Positions 9,049 to 19,397 of a DNA stretch of 64,000 nt are shown one piece after another. The notes beneath the pieces are model-generated. The model had not been told where the DNA came from, did not search any database, and was given only the letters and a program-made list of their open reading frames with translations. The stretch covers positions 202,553-266,552 of the forward strand of contig CANOVB010000001.1 of the NCBI GenBank assembly GCA_947570695.1, written 5' to 3'. This DNA is from an uncultured Clostridium sp. (GTDB lineage Bacteria; Bacillota; Clostridia; TANB77; CAG-508). The position numbers and the translations under genes were made by a program. How positions within the stretch are numbered: the first letter of the stretch is position 1; every line of letters starts with the position of its first letter.

Positions 9049-12000
9049 ATGCCAGATTTTGTTCATTTACATGTACATAGTGAATATAGTTTGCTAGATG
9101 GTATGTGTAGAATTAAAGATTTACCAAAAAGAGCAAAAGAATTAGGAATGAAAGCTATAGCTCTTACAGATCATGGAGTTATGTATGGAGCTGTTAATTT
9201 TTATAAAGAATGTGTAAAAGAAGGAATAAAGCCAATTATAGGTTGTGAAGTTTATGTTGCACCTAGAAGTAGATTAGACAAAGAGGCTGGAATTGATGAT
9301 GACTATGCACACTTAATTTTACTTGCAAAAAATAAAACTGGATATCAAAATTTGATAAAATTAGTATCAATGAGTTTTACAGAAGGATACTATTATAAAC
9401 CACGTATAGATTTAGAAATTTTAGAGAAATATCATGAAGGATTAATTTGTTTAAGCGCTTGCTTAGCGGGAAGTGTAAACAAAGCTATATTGAAAGATGA
9501 TTTAGAAGAAGCAAAAAAAATAGCTTTATGGCATAAAAATATTTTTGGTGAAGATTATTATTTAGAAATACAAAATAATGGACTTGCAGAACAAGTAATG
9601 GCAAATCAAAAATTAATTGCTTTATCAAGAGAATTGGATATTCCACTTGTTGGAACAAATGATGCACATTATTTAAAAAAAGAAGATAGTTATAATCATG
9701 AAATTTTGCTTTGTATACAAACAGCTAAAAAAATTCATGATGAAGATAGAATGAAATTTGAAACAGATGAGTTTTATATAAAATCACCTGAAGAAATGGC
9801 AGATTATTTTTCAGCTGTACCAGAAGCAATAGAAAATACAGTAAAAATAGCAGATAAATGTAATTTTGAATTTGAATTTGGTGTTACAAAACTACCTAAT
9901 TATGATGTTCCTGAAGAGTTTAAAACACATGAAGAATATTTTAGAAAATTAACTTGGGATGGGATAAAAGAAAGATATGGAGAAAATTTCGATAATAAAG
10001 TAAAAGAAAGAACAGAATATGAGCTTGGAATAATATCAAAAATGGGATATATTGATTATTATCTTATAGTTTGGGATTATATTCATTATGCTAAATCAGT
10101 AGGAATTCCAGTAGGACCACGGACGTGGTTCTGGTGCAGGTTCAATAGTAGCATATGCAATAGGAATAACAGATATTGACCCACTAAAATATAACTTGCT
10201 TTTTGAGAGATTTTTAAATCCAGAAAGAATTAGTATGCCAGATTTTGATGTTGACTTTTCAGATGAAAGAAGGCAAGAAGTAATTGATTATGTTTCAAGG
10301 AAATATGGTAGAGACCATGTATCACAAATTATAACTTTTGGTACAATGTCTGCAAAAAGTGTTATAAGAGATGTAGGAAGAGTACTGGATGTTCCATATA
10401 GTGATGTAGATAAACTTGCAAAAATGATACCATTTGAAATCGGAATAACTATAGATAAAGCTTTAGTAGAAAATAGAGAATTTAAAGATTTATATGATAC
10501 AGATGAAACTACTAAAAAGATTATAGATATAGCTAGAGGACTAGAAGGAATGCCAAGAAATGCATCTACTCATGCTTGTGGTGTTGTAATTACAAAAGAT
10601 CCAGTAGATACTTATGTACCACTTTGTACAAATGATGGTAACGTTGTTGCACAATATACTATGGTTTTACTAGAAGAACTAGGGCTTTTAAAAATGGATT
10701 TTTTAGGTTTAAGAACTTTAAGTGTAATAGCAAACTGTTTAGAACTTGTGAAAAAAAATAGAGGAATAGATGTAGTTTTTGATGAAAAAATGAATGATCC
10801 AAAAGTGTATAAACTATGGCAGGAAGGAAAAACTTTTGGAATATTTCAATTTGAAAGTACAGGAATTACAAACTTTATGAAAGAACTAAAACCAGATTGT
10901 TTAGAAGATATAGTTGCTGGAGTTTCATTATATCGTCCTCGGACCTATGGATCAAATACCAAGATATGTAAAAGGAAAATTAAATCCTGGACATAATGAA
11001 TATACACATAAAGCATTAGAACCAATATTAAATGTAACTTATGGATGTATGGTATACCAAGAGCAAGTTATGCAAATAGTTAGAGATTTAGCAGGATATT
11101 CTCTTCGGAAGAGCAGATTTAGTAAGACGTGCAATGGGAAAGAAAAAGCTTGATGTAATGGCAAAAGAAAGAGAAATCTTTATAAATGGACAAGTAGATG
11201 AAAATGGAAATATTGAAGTGCCAGGTTGTGTTAGAAATGGTATTGATGAAAAATCGGCAGATAAAATTTTTGATGAAATGGCTGAATTTGCAAAATACGC
11301 TTTTAATAAATCACATGCAGCTGCTTATGCAGTAATATCATATAGAACTGCTTATTTAAAAGCATATTATAAAGAAGAATTAATGGCTGCAACTTTAAAT
11401 AGTTTTTTAGGAAATTTAGATAAAATTCCAGTTTATATACAAGACTGTAAAGATATGGGAATTGAAATATTAAATCCTAATATAAATGAAAGTGAAACAA
11501 AATTTACAGTTATTGACAATAAAATAAGGTTTGGACTAGGGACTATAAAAAATGTTGGAATAGGTGCAGTTGATAGTATTGTTAAAGAAAGAGAAAAAAA
11601 CGGACCTTATGAAAGTTTCACAGCTTTTTGTGAGAGAATAAAAAATGAATCAGTTAATAAAAAGTGTATAGAAAGTTTAATAAAAGCAGGAGCATTTGAT
11701 GATTTTGGAAAAACAAGAGCAACACTTTTAGCTTCATTTGAAGCAATAATTGATACAATTAATAATGAAAGCAAAAATAAAATTGAAAATCAAGTTTCAA
11801 TGTTTGATTTGATGGAAGAAAAAGAAGAAACATTAGAGACACAAAAATATAAATTTATAGAAAAAGAAGAAATGGAAACAAGAGAATTACTAAGTTTAGA
11901 AAAAGAGATGCTAGGAGTCTACATTTCAGGTCACCCACTTGACAAATTAAGAACTAATATTGAAAAACAAACTAATATATCAACATTAAATATGATTAAA

Positions 12001-12558
12001 ATTAATGAAGAAATGGAAACAATCGGAAAAACTATAGATTATAAGGATGGTCAAAATGTTAAATTTGTAGGAATTATTTCAAAAGTTACTAAAAAATTTA
12101 CAAGAAAAAATACTACAATGGCATTTGTTACATTAGAAGATTTTTATGGAACAGCTGAAATCATAGTATTTGATAGTATTTACTCAAAGTCAAGTAATTT
12201 TATAATTGAAGATAATATAATTTTTGTAGACGGAAGACTTAGTATAAGAGAAGATGAACCAGTAAAAATAGTTGCATCAAATATAAGGGAATTTTCTGAA
12301 AATGGTACAAATAATGAAAATTCAGAAACTAAAATTAGTGTCGTAAAAACAATAAATATAGATATAACAAGTTTATCTGAAAAGCAAAAAGAAAAATTAA
12401 GAGGTGCAATAAAGTTTTTTGGTGGAGATAGAGTAAATGTAAAAATGGAAATTACAGATAAAGGGGAAATAAAGCCTTGTGGCGGAATCTTTTTAAATAA
12501 TAAAATATTAGAAGTATTCAAAAAAATAGCTTTAGATAAAAATGTAAAACTTTTATAA
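9049..12558 (+). CDS. dnaE: DNA polymerase III alpha subunit DnaE, one gene with three in-frame CGG +1 shift sites
   Basis: DnaE is a replicative DNA polymerase. The N-terminal PHP domain (FVHLHVHSEYSLLDG, then ALTDHGVMYG), the polymerase core with catalytic aspartates in PDFDVDF, the helix-hairpin-helix region and the OB fold are all present. Conventional translation breaks the gene into four frames. Each break is at an in-frame CGG: 10120-10122, 10940-10942 and 11106-11108. Skipping the C each time restores VGPGRGSGAGS, YRPGPMDQ and YSLGRADLVRRAMGKKK, all highly conserved. The result is one 1168-residue protein, normal for the family. No other in-frame CGG occurs in it. DnaE is normally essential, which argues against three disabling mutations. 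Confidence 0.95.
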
Positions 12559-12714
12559 GTTTATTAAGCATTTTTGCAAAAAAATGGCATATAATTAAAA
12601 ATGCAGCAAAAAATAACGATATCTAATAAGAAACTTTTTATTGAAAAATATAGAAAAAAATAGTATAATTTTAAATGAAATAAACATAAGAGTTTAAAGG
12701 AGCATATATTTGTC

Positions 12715-13227
12715 ATGAAAAAAGAACAAGGATTTTCAGCGATATCATTAATTATCGCAATAGTTTTAATAGTAATAATAATTGGAGTTATAGCAAGTAA
12801 TGCTTGGAAAATTCTAAATGAATATAAAGAAGAAGATACAGAATTTAATAAAATAGAAGTTGTAGATACACTAAATAATTTAGTAAAAGGAAAATATGTA
12901 TTAGATAGTAAATTTGCACAAGAAAATAACAAAAATATAGATGAGATATACAGCCAAGATACAGTAATACAATATTTTTTAGAAAATAAATATATAGAAC
13001 CACTAAAAGATATTAGTAATAACTTAGTAGCAGATCAATATTATATAAATCCAGATGCATTAAATAGCGATATAGCAACAGATACATTAAAAGGAAACGG
13101 AACTGATGGAAATGGGACAAAAATATTTAAAATAAAGAAAATAGAAAATAGATATTTAATATATTTTGTTGATAAATACGGCGAAGAGGAAGAACTTGGA
13201 GAAGTAAACATGAAGCCAGAAGTTTAA
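12715..13227 (+). CDS. type IV pilin-like / pseudopilin-like protein
   Basis: A 170-residue protein with a short positive leader and then QGFSAISLIIAIVLIVIIIG, close to the prepilin pattern in which a peptidase cuts before the hydrophobic helix (usual form G-F-T-L-I-E). The conserved glutamate at mature position 5 is not obvious, so processing is uncertain. The C-terminal part (residues 45-170) would be the surface-exposed domain and is unrecognised. No pilus assembly genes lie nearby. Confidence 0.6.
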   Translation: MKKEQGFSAISLIIAIVLIVIIIGVIASNAWKILNEYKEEDTEFNKIEVVDTLNNLVKGKYVLDSKFAQENNKNIDEIYSQDTVIQYFLENKYIEPLKDISNNLVADQYYINPDALNSDIATDTLKGNGTDGNGTKIFKIKKIENRYLIYFVDKYGEEEELGEVNMKPEV

Positions 13228-13302
13228 AAAATTAGTAGAGTATATTAGATGATTTAAAAGAATAGAAATAAATGCAAATATTCTTATCTTTTTAAATAAT
13301 AA

Positions 13303-13331
13303 AAATGGATGTATAAAATGTACATCCATTT
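13303..13331 (+). terminator. terminator after the pilin-like gene
   Basis: AAATGGATGTA (13303-13313) pairs with TACATCCATTT (13321-13331) around a seven-base loop. It is followed by TAATTATA, a weak uridine tract, about 75 bases after the stop codon. Confidence 0.6.
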
Positions 13332-13334
13332 AAT

Positions 13335-13440
13335 TATATAATAGGAAAGTGATACTTTCCTATTATATAAAAGTACATTGTACAGAAATTTTCTAACGAA
13401 AATTTTGCACAAGAACAAATTCACGAAAAGTCAAAAAGAA
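13335..13440. repeat. dispersed intergenic repeat with long hairpin
   Basis: TATATAATAGGAAAGT (13335-13350) is perfectly matched by ACTTTCCTATTATATA (13354-13369). After it come ACATTGTACAGAAATTTTCT and AATTTTGCACAAG. The same architecture (hairpin, then GTACAGAAA-type sequence) is found at about 62493 and, in part, at 57329, 36015 and 31215. Confidence 0.7.
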
Positions 13441-13490
13441 AAGTTGAAACTATACTAAATGTTAATGCTTCCTGATTTGTTCCTTAAAAT

Positions 13491-14366
13491 TTATTTTTTA
13501 TAATTTAAACCATATATATTTTGTTCAATTAAAGTGTTAACTCTTTTTAGAGTTCTAGAGTTATCTGATTTTAAAGCATTTTCTATAAATTCAGGATTAC
13601 TAATTAAAAATTGTTTCATAGATTCATCAGGATTTTTCTTAAAATCTCTAAGCATTTTTAATTGTTCAGTATTTATAACTCCTAAATCTAAAGCTTTTAT
13701 GAATAAATCATCATTAATTTTTAATAGAGAATGAACATCAATGTCTAAATTTGATAAAATTTCAGTACCTCCTTCTAATCTATCAACCATAAATACAGCC
13801 CAAACTATTGAAGAACCTAAATTTTTAATTGCTGGAATCCAAGCTCTTGTAAAACTTGCTGATTGGTTTAGCATATCTGCAACATGTAAAAATTTTTTAT
13901 TTTCTATTTTAGAAATATTAGCATTTTCAGTAAATTGGCTATTACTTACAACTGTTGTTAAATCTTTATATATTGTAACATGAGGTTTATTTAAAAAATA
14001 TGCTATTAAATTTGAAAAATACCAATCTCTTCTTTCACCACCTGAAATATAGTCTATAGAAGATACATCAATATTTTTTTCAATATAATCTTTTAAAGAA
14101 TCTATAACATATTTATAAGTTTCATTTGTTTTATAATGTGCTAAAACTTTTTCAAAAATATGAGCTGGAATATCTTTTTTATCTTCATTTTCAAGTTCAT
14201 TATCAATAAAACCTAAAAGTTCTTTTGAATCAGTTTCACTTCCATAAAGATAATCACCATTTACAAAATAAGGTCCGATTTTTCCTGATGTATACCAAAA
14301 AGGATTATTTTCTGGTGCAACCTTAAAGGCATGTGTTTCAAATAATAATGACATTAATTTACTCAT
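13491..14366 (-). CDS. pyrE: orotate phosphoribosyltransferase-like protein
   Basis: A 291-residue protein with a phosphoribosyltransferase-like core. Recognisable pieces are SGGERRDWYFSNLIA, KFLHVADMLNQSASFTRAW and VWAVFMVDRLEGG, as in the orotate phosphoribosyltransferases of some Clostridia. That enzyme joins orotate to PRPP in UMP synthesis. It is divergent from pyrC (257 bases apart) and close to pyrF, pyrK and pyrD, which supports the role; a PyrE-type gene is otherwise missing from this cluster. The start is ATG at 14366, with GGAGG eight bases upstream. Confidence 0.65.
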   Translation of the reverse strand: MSKLMSLLFETHAFKVAPENNPFWYTSGKIGPYFVNGDYLYGSETDSKELLGFIDNELENEDKKDIPAHIFEKVLAHYKTNETYKYVIDSLKDYIEKNIDVSSIDYISGGERRDWYFSNLIAYFLNKPHVTIYKDLTTVVSNSQFTENANISKIENKKFLHVADMLNQSASFTRAWIPAIKNLGSSIVWAVFMVDRLEGGTEILSNLDIDVHSLLKINDDLFIKALDLGVINTEQLKMLRDFKKNPDESMKQFLISNPEFIENALKSDNSRTLKRVNTLIEQNIYGLNYKK

Positions 14367-14623
14367 TATCTTACCTCCAAATTTTTAATTTTTTTTAAAT
14401 ATCAAAAATATGATATAAGAAATAAATTAAAATGTCAATGATTTTATGAATTGTAGCTATTTAAGAATAAATTATAGTTAACATTTTTATAAAAAAGATT
14501 ATAAATCAAATGTAAAAATTATGAAACAAAATAGCAAAAATACTTACGGATAATAAGTGTTTTTTACTATTGAAAAATAAAAATAAAAATGATAAAATGA
14601 AAAAAATTATATAGGAGGTAAAA

Positions 14624-15895
14624 ATGAACACTTTATTAAAAAACGGAACTGTAATTGATTATGCAAGTAAAACGGAAAAAAAGTTAGACATATTAATTGA
14701 AAATAATAAAATATCTAAAATAGCTGAAAATATTGATATTCAAGTAGATAAAATTATTGATTGTACAGGACTTTATATTATGCCAGGTATGATTGATATG
14801 CATTGCCATTTAAGAGAGCCAGGTGGAGAGCATAAAGAAACTATAGAAACAGGATCAAAAAGCGCTGTTGCTGGAGGATTTACTACTATTTGTCCTATGC
14901 CAAATACAAATCCAACTCCAGATAGCGCTATTGTTTTGGAAAAAATAATTAGTGAAGCAAAAAGAGTAAATCTTTGTAATGTTATTCCATTTTCAAGTGT
15001 AACAAAAGGAGAAAAAGGTCAAGAATTAGTTGATTTTAAAGCACAATTAGAAGCAGGAGCTATAGCATTTTCAGATGATGGAATGCCAGTTGAGAATGCA
15101 AGAATGATAAGAGAAGCAATGATAGAAGCAAACAAACTTGGAAGTTTTATTTCTGAGCATTGTGAAGAAAAATCTGTATCAGCTGGTGCAATAAATGCAG
15201 GACCAGTAGCAGAAAAATTAGGTGTTGGTGGAGTACTACCAGAAGCAGAAGAAATAATGGCAGCAAGAGATATAGTAATTGCAGAAACTAATAATTTACA
15301 TACTCATATTTGCCATATAAGTACAAAAACATCTGTAGATATGATAAGAAGTGCAAAACAAAGAGGAGTAAATGTAACTTGTGAAACATGTCCACATTAT
15401 TATAGTTTTACAGTAGATGAAGTACCAGAATCAGGAGTAAATGCAAAAATGAATCCTCCTTTAAGAGAAGAAAAAGATAGACAAGCTATAATACAAGGAA
15501 TAAAAGATGGAACAATAGACGCAATAATAACAGATCACGCACCACATGCAGAAGAGGAAAAAGCAAAAGGATTAGCTACAGCTCCAAATGGAATAATAGG
15601 ATTTGAAACAGCACTTTCTGCAACAATAACAAATTTAGTAGATAAAGGATTAATAACATATTTAGATATGGTGAGAGTAATGTCTTATAATCCTTCTAAA
15701 TTATTAGGATTAGATAAAGGTGAAATTAAAGAAGGAAAAGTAGCGGATTTAACAATATTTGATCCAAATAAAGAATATGTTTATAAAAAAGAAGATATAG
15801 TATCAAAATCTAAAAATACACCATGGATAAATAAAAAATTAAAGGGAAAAGTAGAATATACAATAGTATCTGGAAAAGTAGTATTTGAGAGATAG
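14624..15895 (+). CDS. pyrC: dihydroorotase
   Basis: Dihydroorotase cyclises carbamoyl-aspartate to dihydroorotate, step three of UMP synthesis. It is a metal-dependent amidohydrolase. The metal site begins with GMIDMHCHLREPGGEHKET (His-x-His plus Arg), and continues with CHIST, ITDHAPHAEEEK (catalytic Asp) and NPSKLLGL. 423 residues, typical of the Bacillus-type class I enzyme. AGGAGG lies just before the ATG. It is the first gene of the forward pyrimidine cluster. Confidence 0.96.
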   Translation: MNTLLKNGTVIDYASKTEKKLDILIENNKISKIAENIDIQVDKIIDCTGLYIMPGMIDMHCHLREPGGEHKETIETGSKSAVAGGFTTICPMPNTNPTPDSAIVLEKIISEAKRVNLCNVIPFSSVTKGEKGQELVDFKAQLEAGAIAFSDDGMPVENARMIREAMIEANKLGSFISEHCEEKSVSAGAINAGPVAEKLGVGGVLPEAEEIMAARDIVIAETNNLHTHICHISTKTSVDMIRSAKQRGVNVTCETCPHYYSFTVDEVPESGVNAKMNPPLREEKDRQAIIQGIKDGTIDAIITDHAPHAEEEKAKGLATAPNGIIGFETALSATITNLVDKGLITYLDMVRVMSYNPSKLLGLDKGEIKEGKVADLTIFDPNKEYVYKKEDIVSKSKNTPWINKKLKGKVEYTIVSGKVVFER

Positions 15896-15972
15896 TATAT
15901 GTGCTTCACCATTTAAGATAGACTTTTTGTCGAGAGTATTTAGAATATGTAGTAAAGGTAAGAATAATTAAT

Positions 15973-17454
15973 ATGGAATATATAGATGTTGTTGATGAAA
16001 ATAATAATTTTACTGGTGAAGTGGTTGGCAAAAATATAGTACATGAAAAAGGTTTATTTTATAGAGAAGTTATAGGAATTATTGTAAATAATAAAAATGA
16101 AATATTATTACAAAAAAGATCTCCTAATAAAAAAACATACCCCAATAAATGGGAACTTTGCTATGGACATGTATCATCAGGAGAAATGCCAAGAAAAGCA
16201 ATGACAAGAGAACTTGCAGAAGAAAATGGACTTAAAGTATCTGAAAATGATTTAATCTTCTTAGGAATTGAGAAAACAGCAGAAGTTAATGGAGATAATT
16301 CAGGATTTCACAATGTTTTTTCATATATTTATTTAATTAAGACTAATAATAAAATTGACGATTATAAATTTCAAACTGATGAAGTAGTTGATGCAATATA
16401 TACAACTATAGATAAACTTGAAGAAAGACTTTTAAATAAAGATGAAAGTTTAGGCTTTTTAAACTCATCAAATGTTGAAAAAAGATTAGATTTAGTTAAA
16501 AAATTTTTGAGTGGGAGTAATAAAATGAAAAATGCTATTGATATTTTAATAGATAGAATAAAAGAAACTGATAATCCAACAGTTATGGGATTAGATCCAA
16601 GATATGAAATGCTACCAGAGTGTATAAAAGCTAAATATGGGACAGATGTAAAAAGTGTTTGTGAAGGAATTTTAGAATATAATAAAGCTTTAATAGATAG
16701 CACTTATGATATTATTCCAGCAGTAAAACCACAAATAGCTTTTTATGAAATGTTTGGAGTAGAAGGTATAAAATGTTTTAAAGAAACTTGCAGATATGCT
16801 AAACAAAAAGGAATGATAGTAATTGCTGATATAAAAAGAGGAGATATAGGAACAACAGCAGCAGGTTATTCTAATGCATATTTAGGAAAAACATTAGTAG
16901 GAGAAAAAGAAGAAAGTTTTTATGATATAGACTGGGTAACTGTAAATCCATATTTGGGAATTGACGGAGTAAAACCATTTATAGAAGACTGCAAAAAATA
17001 TAATAAAGGAATATTTATTCTTGTAAAAACATCAAATAAATCTTCTGGAGAATTACAAGATTTAAAATTAGAAGAGGGAAAAACTGTATATGAAAAAGTT
17101 GCAGAGCTTGTTAATTCTTGGGGAGAAGAATTAATTGGAGAATATGGATATAGTAGCGTTTCTTCAGTAGTAGGAGCTACTTATCCAGTGCAAATTAAAA
17201 ATTTAAGACAAATTATGCCAAAATCTTATTTCTTAATTCCAGGCTATGGTGCTCAAGGTGGAAAAGCAGAAGATATAGCCTTAGGATTTAAAGATGGTTT
17301 AGGTGGAATTGTAAATGCATCAAGAAGTTTAATGTGTGCTTTTAAATCTGATAGATGGAAAGATAAATTTAAAGATGAAGAATATGCAAAAGCGACAAGG
17401 TTTGAAGCAATTCGTATGAGGGATGAATTAAATCAATCAATAAAGAATATATAG
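15973..17454 (+). CDS. pyrF: NUDIX hydrolase fused to orotidine 5'-phosphate decarboxylase
   Basis: Two enzymes in one frame. Residues 1-175 are a NUDIX domain of the isopentenyl-diphosphate isomerase-like type, with the NUDIX box GHVSSGEMPRKAMTRELAEE. Residues 185-493 are a long (type 2) OMP decarboxylase, the last step of UMP synthesis, with catalytic IADIKRGDIG and VVGATYP. No stop lies between them. An internal in-frame ATG at 16525 is preceded by GGGAG at 16513-16517, so free PyrF could also be made. The NUDIX substrate is unknown. The fusion is unusual; I do not recall it as a standard architecture. Confidence 0.88.
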   Translation: MEYIDVVDENNNFTGEVVGKNIVHEKGLFYREVIGIIVNNKNEILLQKRSPNKKTYPNKWELCYGHVSSGEMPRKAMTRELAEENGLKVSENDLIFLGIEKTAEVNGDNSGFHNVFSYIYLIKTNNKIDDYKFQTDEVVDAIYTTIDKLEERLLNKDESLGFLNSSNVEKRLDLVKKFLSGSNKMKNAIDILIDRIKETDNPTVMGLDPRYEMLPECIKAKYGTDVKSVCEGILEYNKALIDSTYDIIPAVKPQIAFYEMFGVEGIKCFKETCRYAKQKGMIVIADIKRGDIGTTAAGYSNAYLGKTLVGEKEESFYDIDWVTVNPYLGIDGVKPFIEDCKKYNKGIFILVKTSNKSSGELQDLKLEEGKTVYEKVAELVNSWGEELIGEYGYSSVSSVVGATYPVQIKNLRQIMPKSYFLIPGYGAQGGKAEDIALGFKDGLGGIVNASRSLMCAFKSDRWKDKFKDEEYAKATRFEAIRMRDELNQSIKNI

Positions 17455-17498
17455 TTATTTATAAAATAAATTCAATAATAAAAAGGAGAAGAAATATA

Positions 17499-17900
17499 AT
17501 GAAAATTCATGCATTTAGATTAACAAAAGGAATGGATTTAAAGAAAAGTATAGAACAATATGTTGTAGATAAAAAAATAAAATCGGGTATAATTTTATCA
17601 GCAGTAGGTTGCTTATACCAAGTTTGTTTAAGAACTGCTGATGGAAAAACTGTAAAAACTATAAATGAAGACCATGAAATAGTATCTGCAACAGGAACTT
17701 TATCTATGGATGGATGTCATATTCATATAAGTTTATCTGATGTTAATCTTAATACTATTGGTGGTCATTTAAAAGATAATTGTTTGGTAAATGTAACAGC
17801 AGAGATTGTTTTAGGAGAATTTGATGAATATGAGTTTTCAAGAGAATTTGATGAATCTACAGGATATAAAGAGCTTGTAATAAAGGAGAATAATTTATAA
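17499..17900 (+). CDS. PPC/DUF296-domain protein
   Basis: A 133-residue single-domain protein of the plants-and-prokaryotes-conserved (PPC, DUF296) family. Typical pieces are HAFRLTKGMDL, SGIILSAVGCL, GTLSMDGCHIHISLSD and GGHLKDNC. The HIH and GGH histidines could bind metal. In plants the domain accompanies AT-hooks and binds DNA; in bacteria its role is not established. It overlaps the next gene by one base at 17900, so the two are translationally coupled. Confidence 0.85.
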   Translation: MKIHAFRLTKGMDLKKSIEQYVVDKKIKSGIILSAVGCLYQVCLRTADGKTVKTINEDHEIVSATGTLSMDGCHIHISLSDVNLNTIGGHLKDNCLVNVTAEIVLGEFDEYEFSREFDESTGYKELVIKENNL

Positions 17901-18718
17901 TGCTAGAAATTAAAACAGTGAAAAAAGGAGCAGAACTTATTTCTGTAAATTTTAATGGAATTGAGAAATTACATGATGGACAAAGTTTTTGGAATAGACA
18001 CAGTCCAGTTTTGTTTCCTATAGTTGGAAAATTAAAAAATGGAAGAACTATAATTAATGGAAAAAAATATGAAATGGATCAACATGGATTTGCTCGTGAT
18101 ATTGATTTTGAAGAAATAGGTGAAAATTCTTATGTTTTAAAATCAAATAAAGATACTCTATCAAAATTTCCATTTAATTTTGAATTTTATATTTCTTATG
18201 AAGTTATTGAAAATAAAGTAATTACAAAATATAAAATAGTTAATAAAGATGAAAATGAGATGCTATTTGGGCTCGGTGGGCATCCAGCTTTTGCTTGTGA
18301 ATATTCAAGTGGAAAATATAGATTAGAATTTGAACAAATAGAAGATAATATAGAGATTTACCAATTAGAAGATGGACTAGTAAAAGATGAACCAGAAAGA
18401 ACAATTAAATTTATTAGAGAAAACAGAATATTTTTAGATAATAAAACTTTTGAAAAAGATGCAATCATAATGAAAAATTTAAAATCAGAAAAAGTATTTT
18501 TAAGAACAGAAACAAAAAAGGTATTAACTTTCAATTTTAAAGATTTTCCATATCTTGCGATTTGGTCAAAACCAGATGCTTCATTTATTTGCATAGAACC
18601 TTGGTTTAATACAGCAGATAAAGTATCATCAAATGGAATTTTTGAAGAAAAAGAAAATTTAATAAAACTTAAATCAAATCAAGAATTTAAAGCAGAATAT
18701 AGTGTGGAATTCTTTTAA
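17900..18718 (+). CDS. aldose 1-epimerase family protein (LacX-like)
   Basis: A 272-residue galactose-mutarotase-fold protein of the LacX subfamily. Residues resembling the catalytic set are HGFARD (His) and GLGGHPAFAC (His), with a C-terminal acid in FICIEPW. Such enzymes interconvert sugar anomers; LacX members have unknown substrates. The start codon overlaps the stop of the PPC gene. A sugar gene inside a pyrimidine cluster is not explained by pathway logic. Confidence 0.8.
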   Translation: MLEIKTVKKGAELISVNFNGIEKLHDGQSFWNRHSPVLFPIVGKLKNGRTIINGKKYEMDQHGFARDIDFEEIGENSYVLKSNKDTLSKFPFNFEFYISYEVIENKVITKYKIVNKDENEMLFGLGGHPAFACEYSSGKYRLEFEQIEDNIEIYQLEDGLVKDEPERTIKFIRENRIFLDNKTFEKDAIIMKNLKSEKVFLRTETKKVLTFNFKDFPYLAIWSKPDASFICIEPWFNTADKVSSNGIFEEKENLIKLKSNQEFKAEYSVEFF

Positions 18719-18747
18719 AATCTAACAAACGAAAGGAAATATGAAAA

Positions 18748-19248
18748 ATGATATTAGTTGATAAAAATATAAAAGAATTAGTTGAGCAAGGAACATTGAT
18801 AGTTTCTAATTATAAACCAGAAAATTTAGGATGCGTTTCTTATGATTTAACAGTTGACAATATTATTAAAGATGATAAAAATATTGATGAATATACATTA
18901 AAACCAAAAGAATTTGTAATGATAAAAACTAATGAAGAATTAAAAATACCAGAAAATTTAGTTGGAAAAATTGGAGAAAAAAATTCTTTATTAAGATCAG
19001 GATTATTTGTTTCAGGACCTGTATATCAACCAGGACACCAAACTTATGTATTTTTAAGAGCTTTTAATATGAGTGATAAAGAAATAGAGTTAAGAAAAGA
19101 TTTTAAAATAGCACAAGTATTTTTTGAAACTTTAACAGAAGTTCCAAATGAGCCTTATAATAAAAAGGAAACTGCTTCATTTAATAATGAAAAAGAATAT
19201 TTAAAATATGGAAAATATGATAATGATTATAATAAAATAATAAAATAA
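18748..19248 (+). CDS. dCTP deaminase / dUTPase-family protein
   Basis: A 166-residue protein of the trimeric dUTPase and dCTP-deaminase fold. Matching pieces are LGCVSYDLTVDN, IGEKNSLLRSGL (Ser-Arg) and VYQPGHQTYVFLRAFN, the region that holds the deaminase glutamate in true Dcd. It would supply dUMP for thymidylate or remove dUTP, fitting a pyrimidine cluster. The precise activity cannot be fixed from the motif because the usual glutamate position is changed. Confidence 0.7.
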   Translation: MILVDKNIKELVEQGTLIVSNYKPENLGCVSYDLTVDNIIKDDKNIDEYTLKPKEFVMIKTNEELKIPENLVGKIGEKNSLLRSGLFVSGPVYQPGHQTYVFLRAFNMSDKEIELRKDFKIAQVFFETLTEVPNEPYNKKETASFNNEKEYLKYGKYDNDYNKIIK

Positions 19249-19397
19249 ATTACATATATAAAATTGTAAAATTTAAGGATCTAAGAATTACTAACAAAAA
19301 AAGTCTAATTATAGTAATATATAAATGCGTTTTGAAAATGTGAAAATTAAAATTTAGATTATTGCTAAAACATTCTAAAAAGGAAAAGGGAGGAATT

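Noticed and set aside
9049..12558. dnaE as a pseudogene or as assembly error
   Set aside because: All three breaks are the same event (C inserted before GGA, making in-frame CGG), the coding sequence between them is fully conserved, and the same event explains seven other genes.
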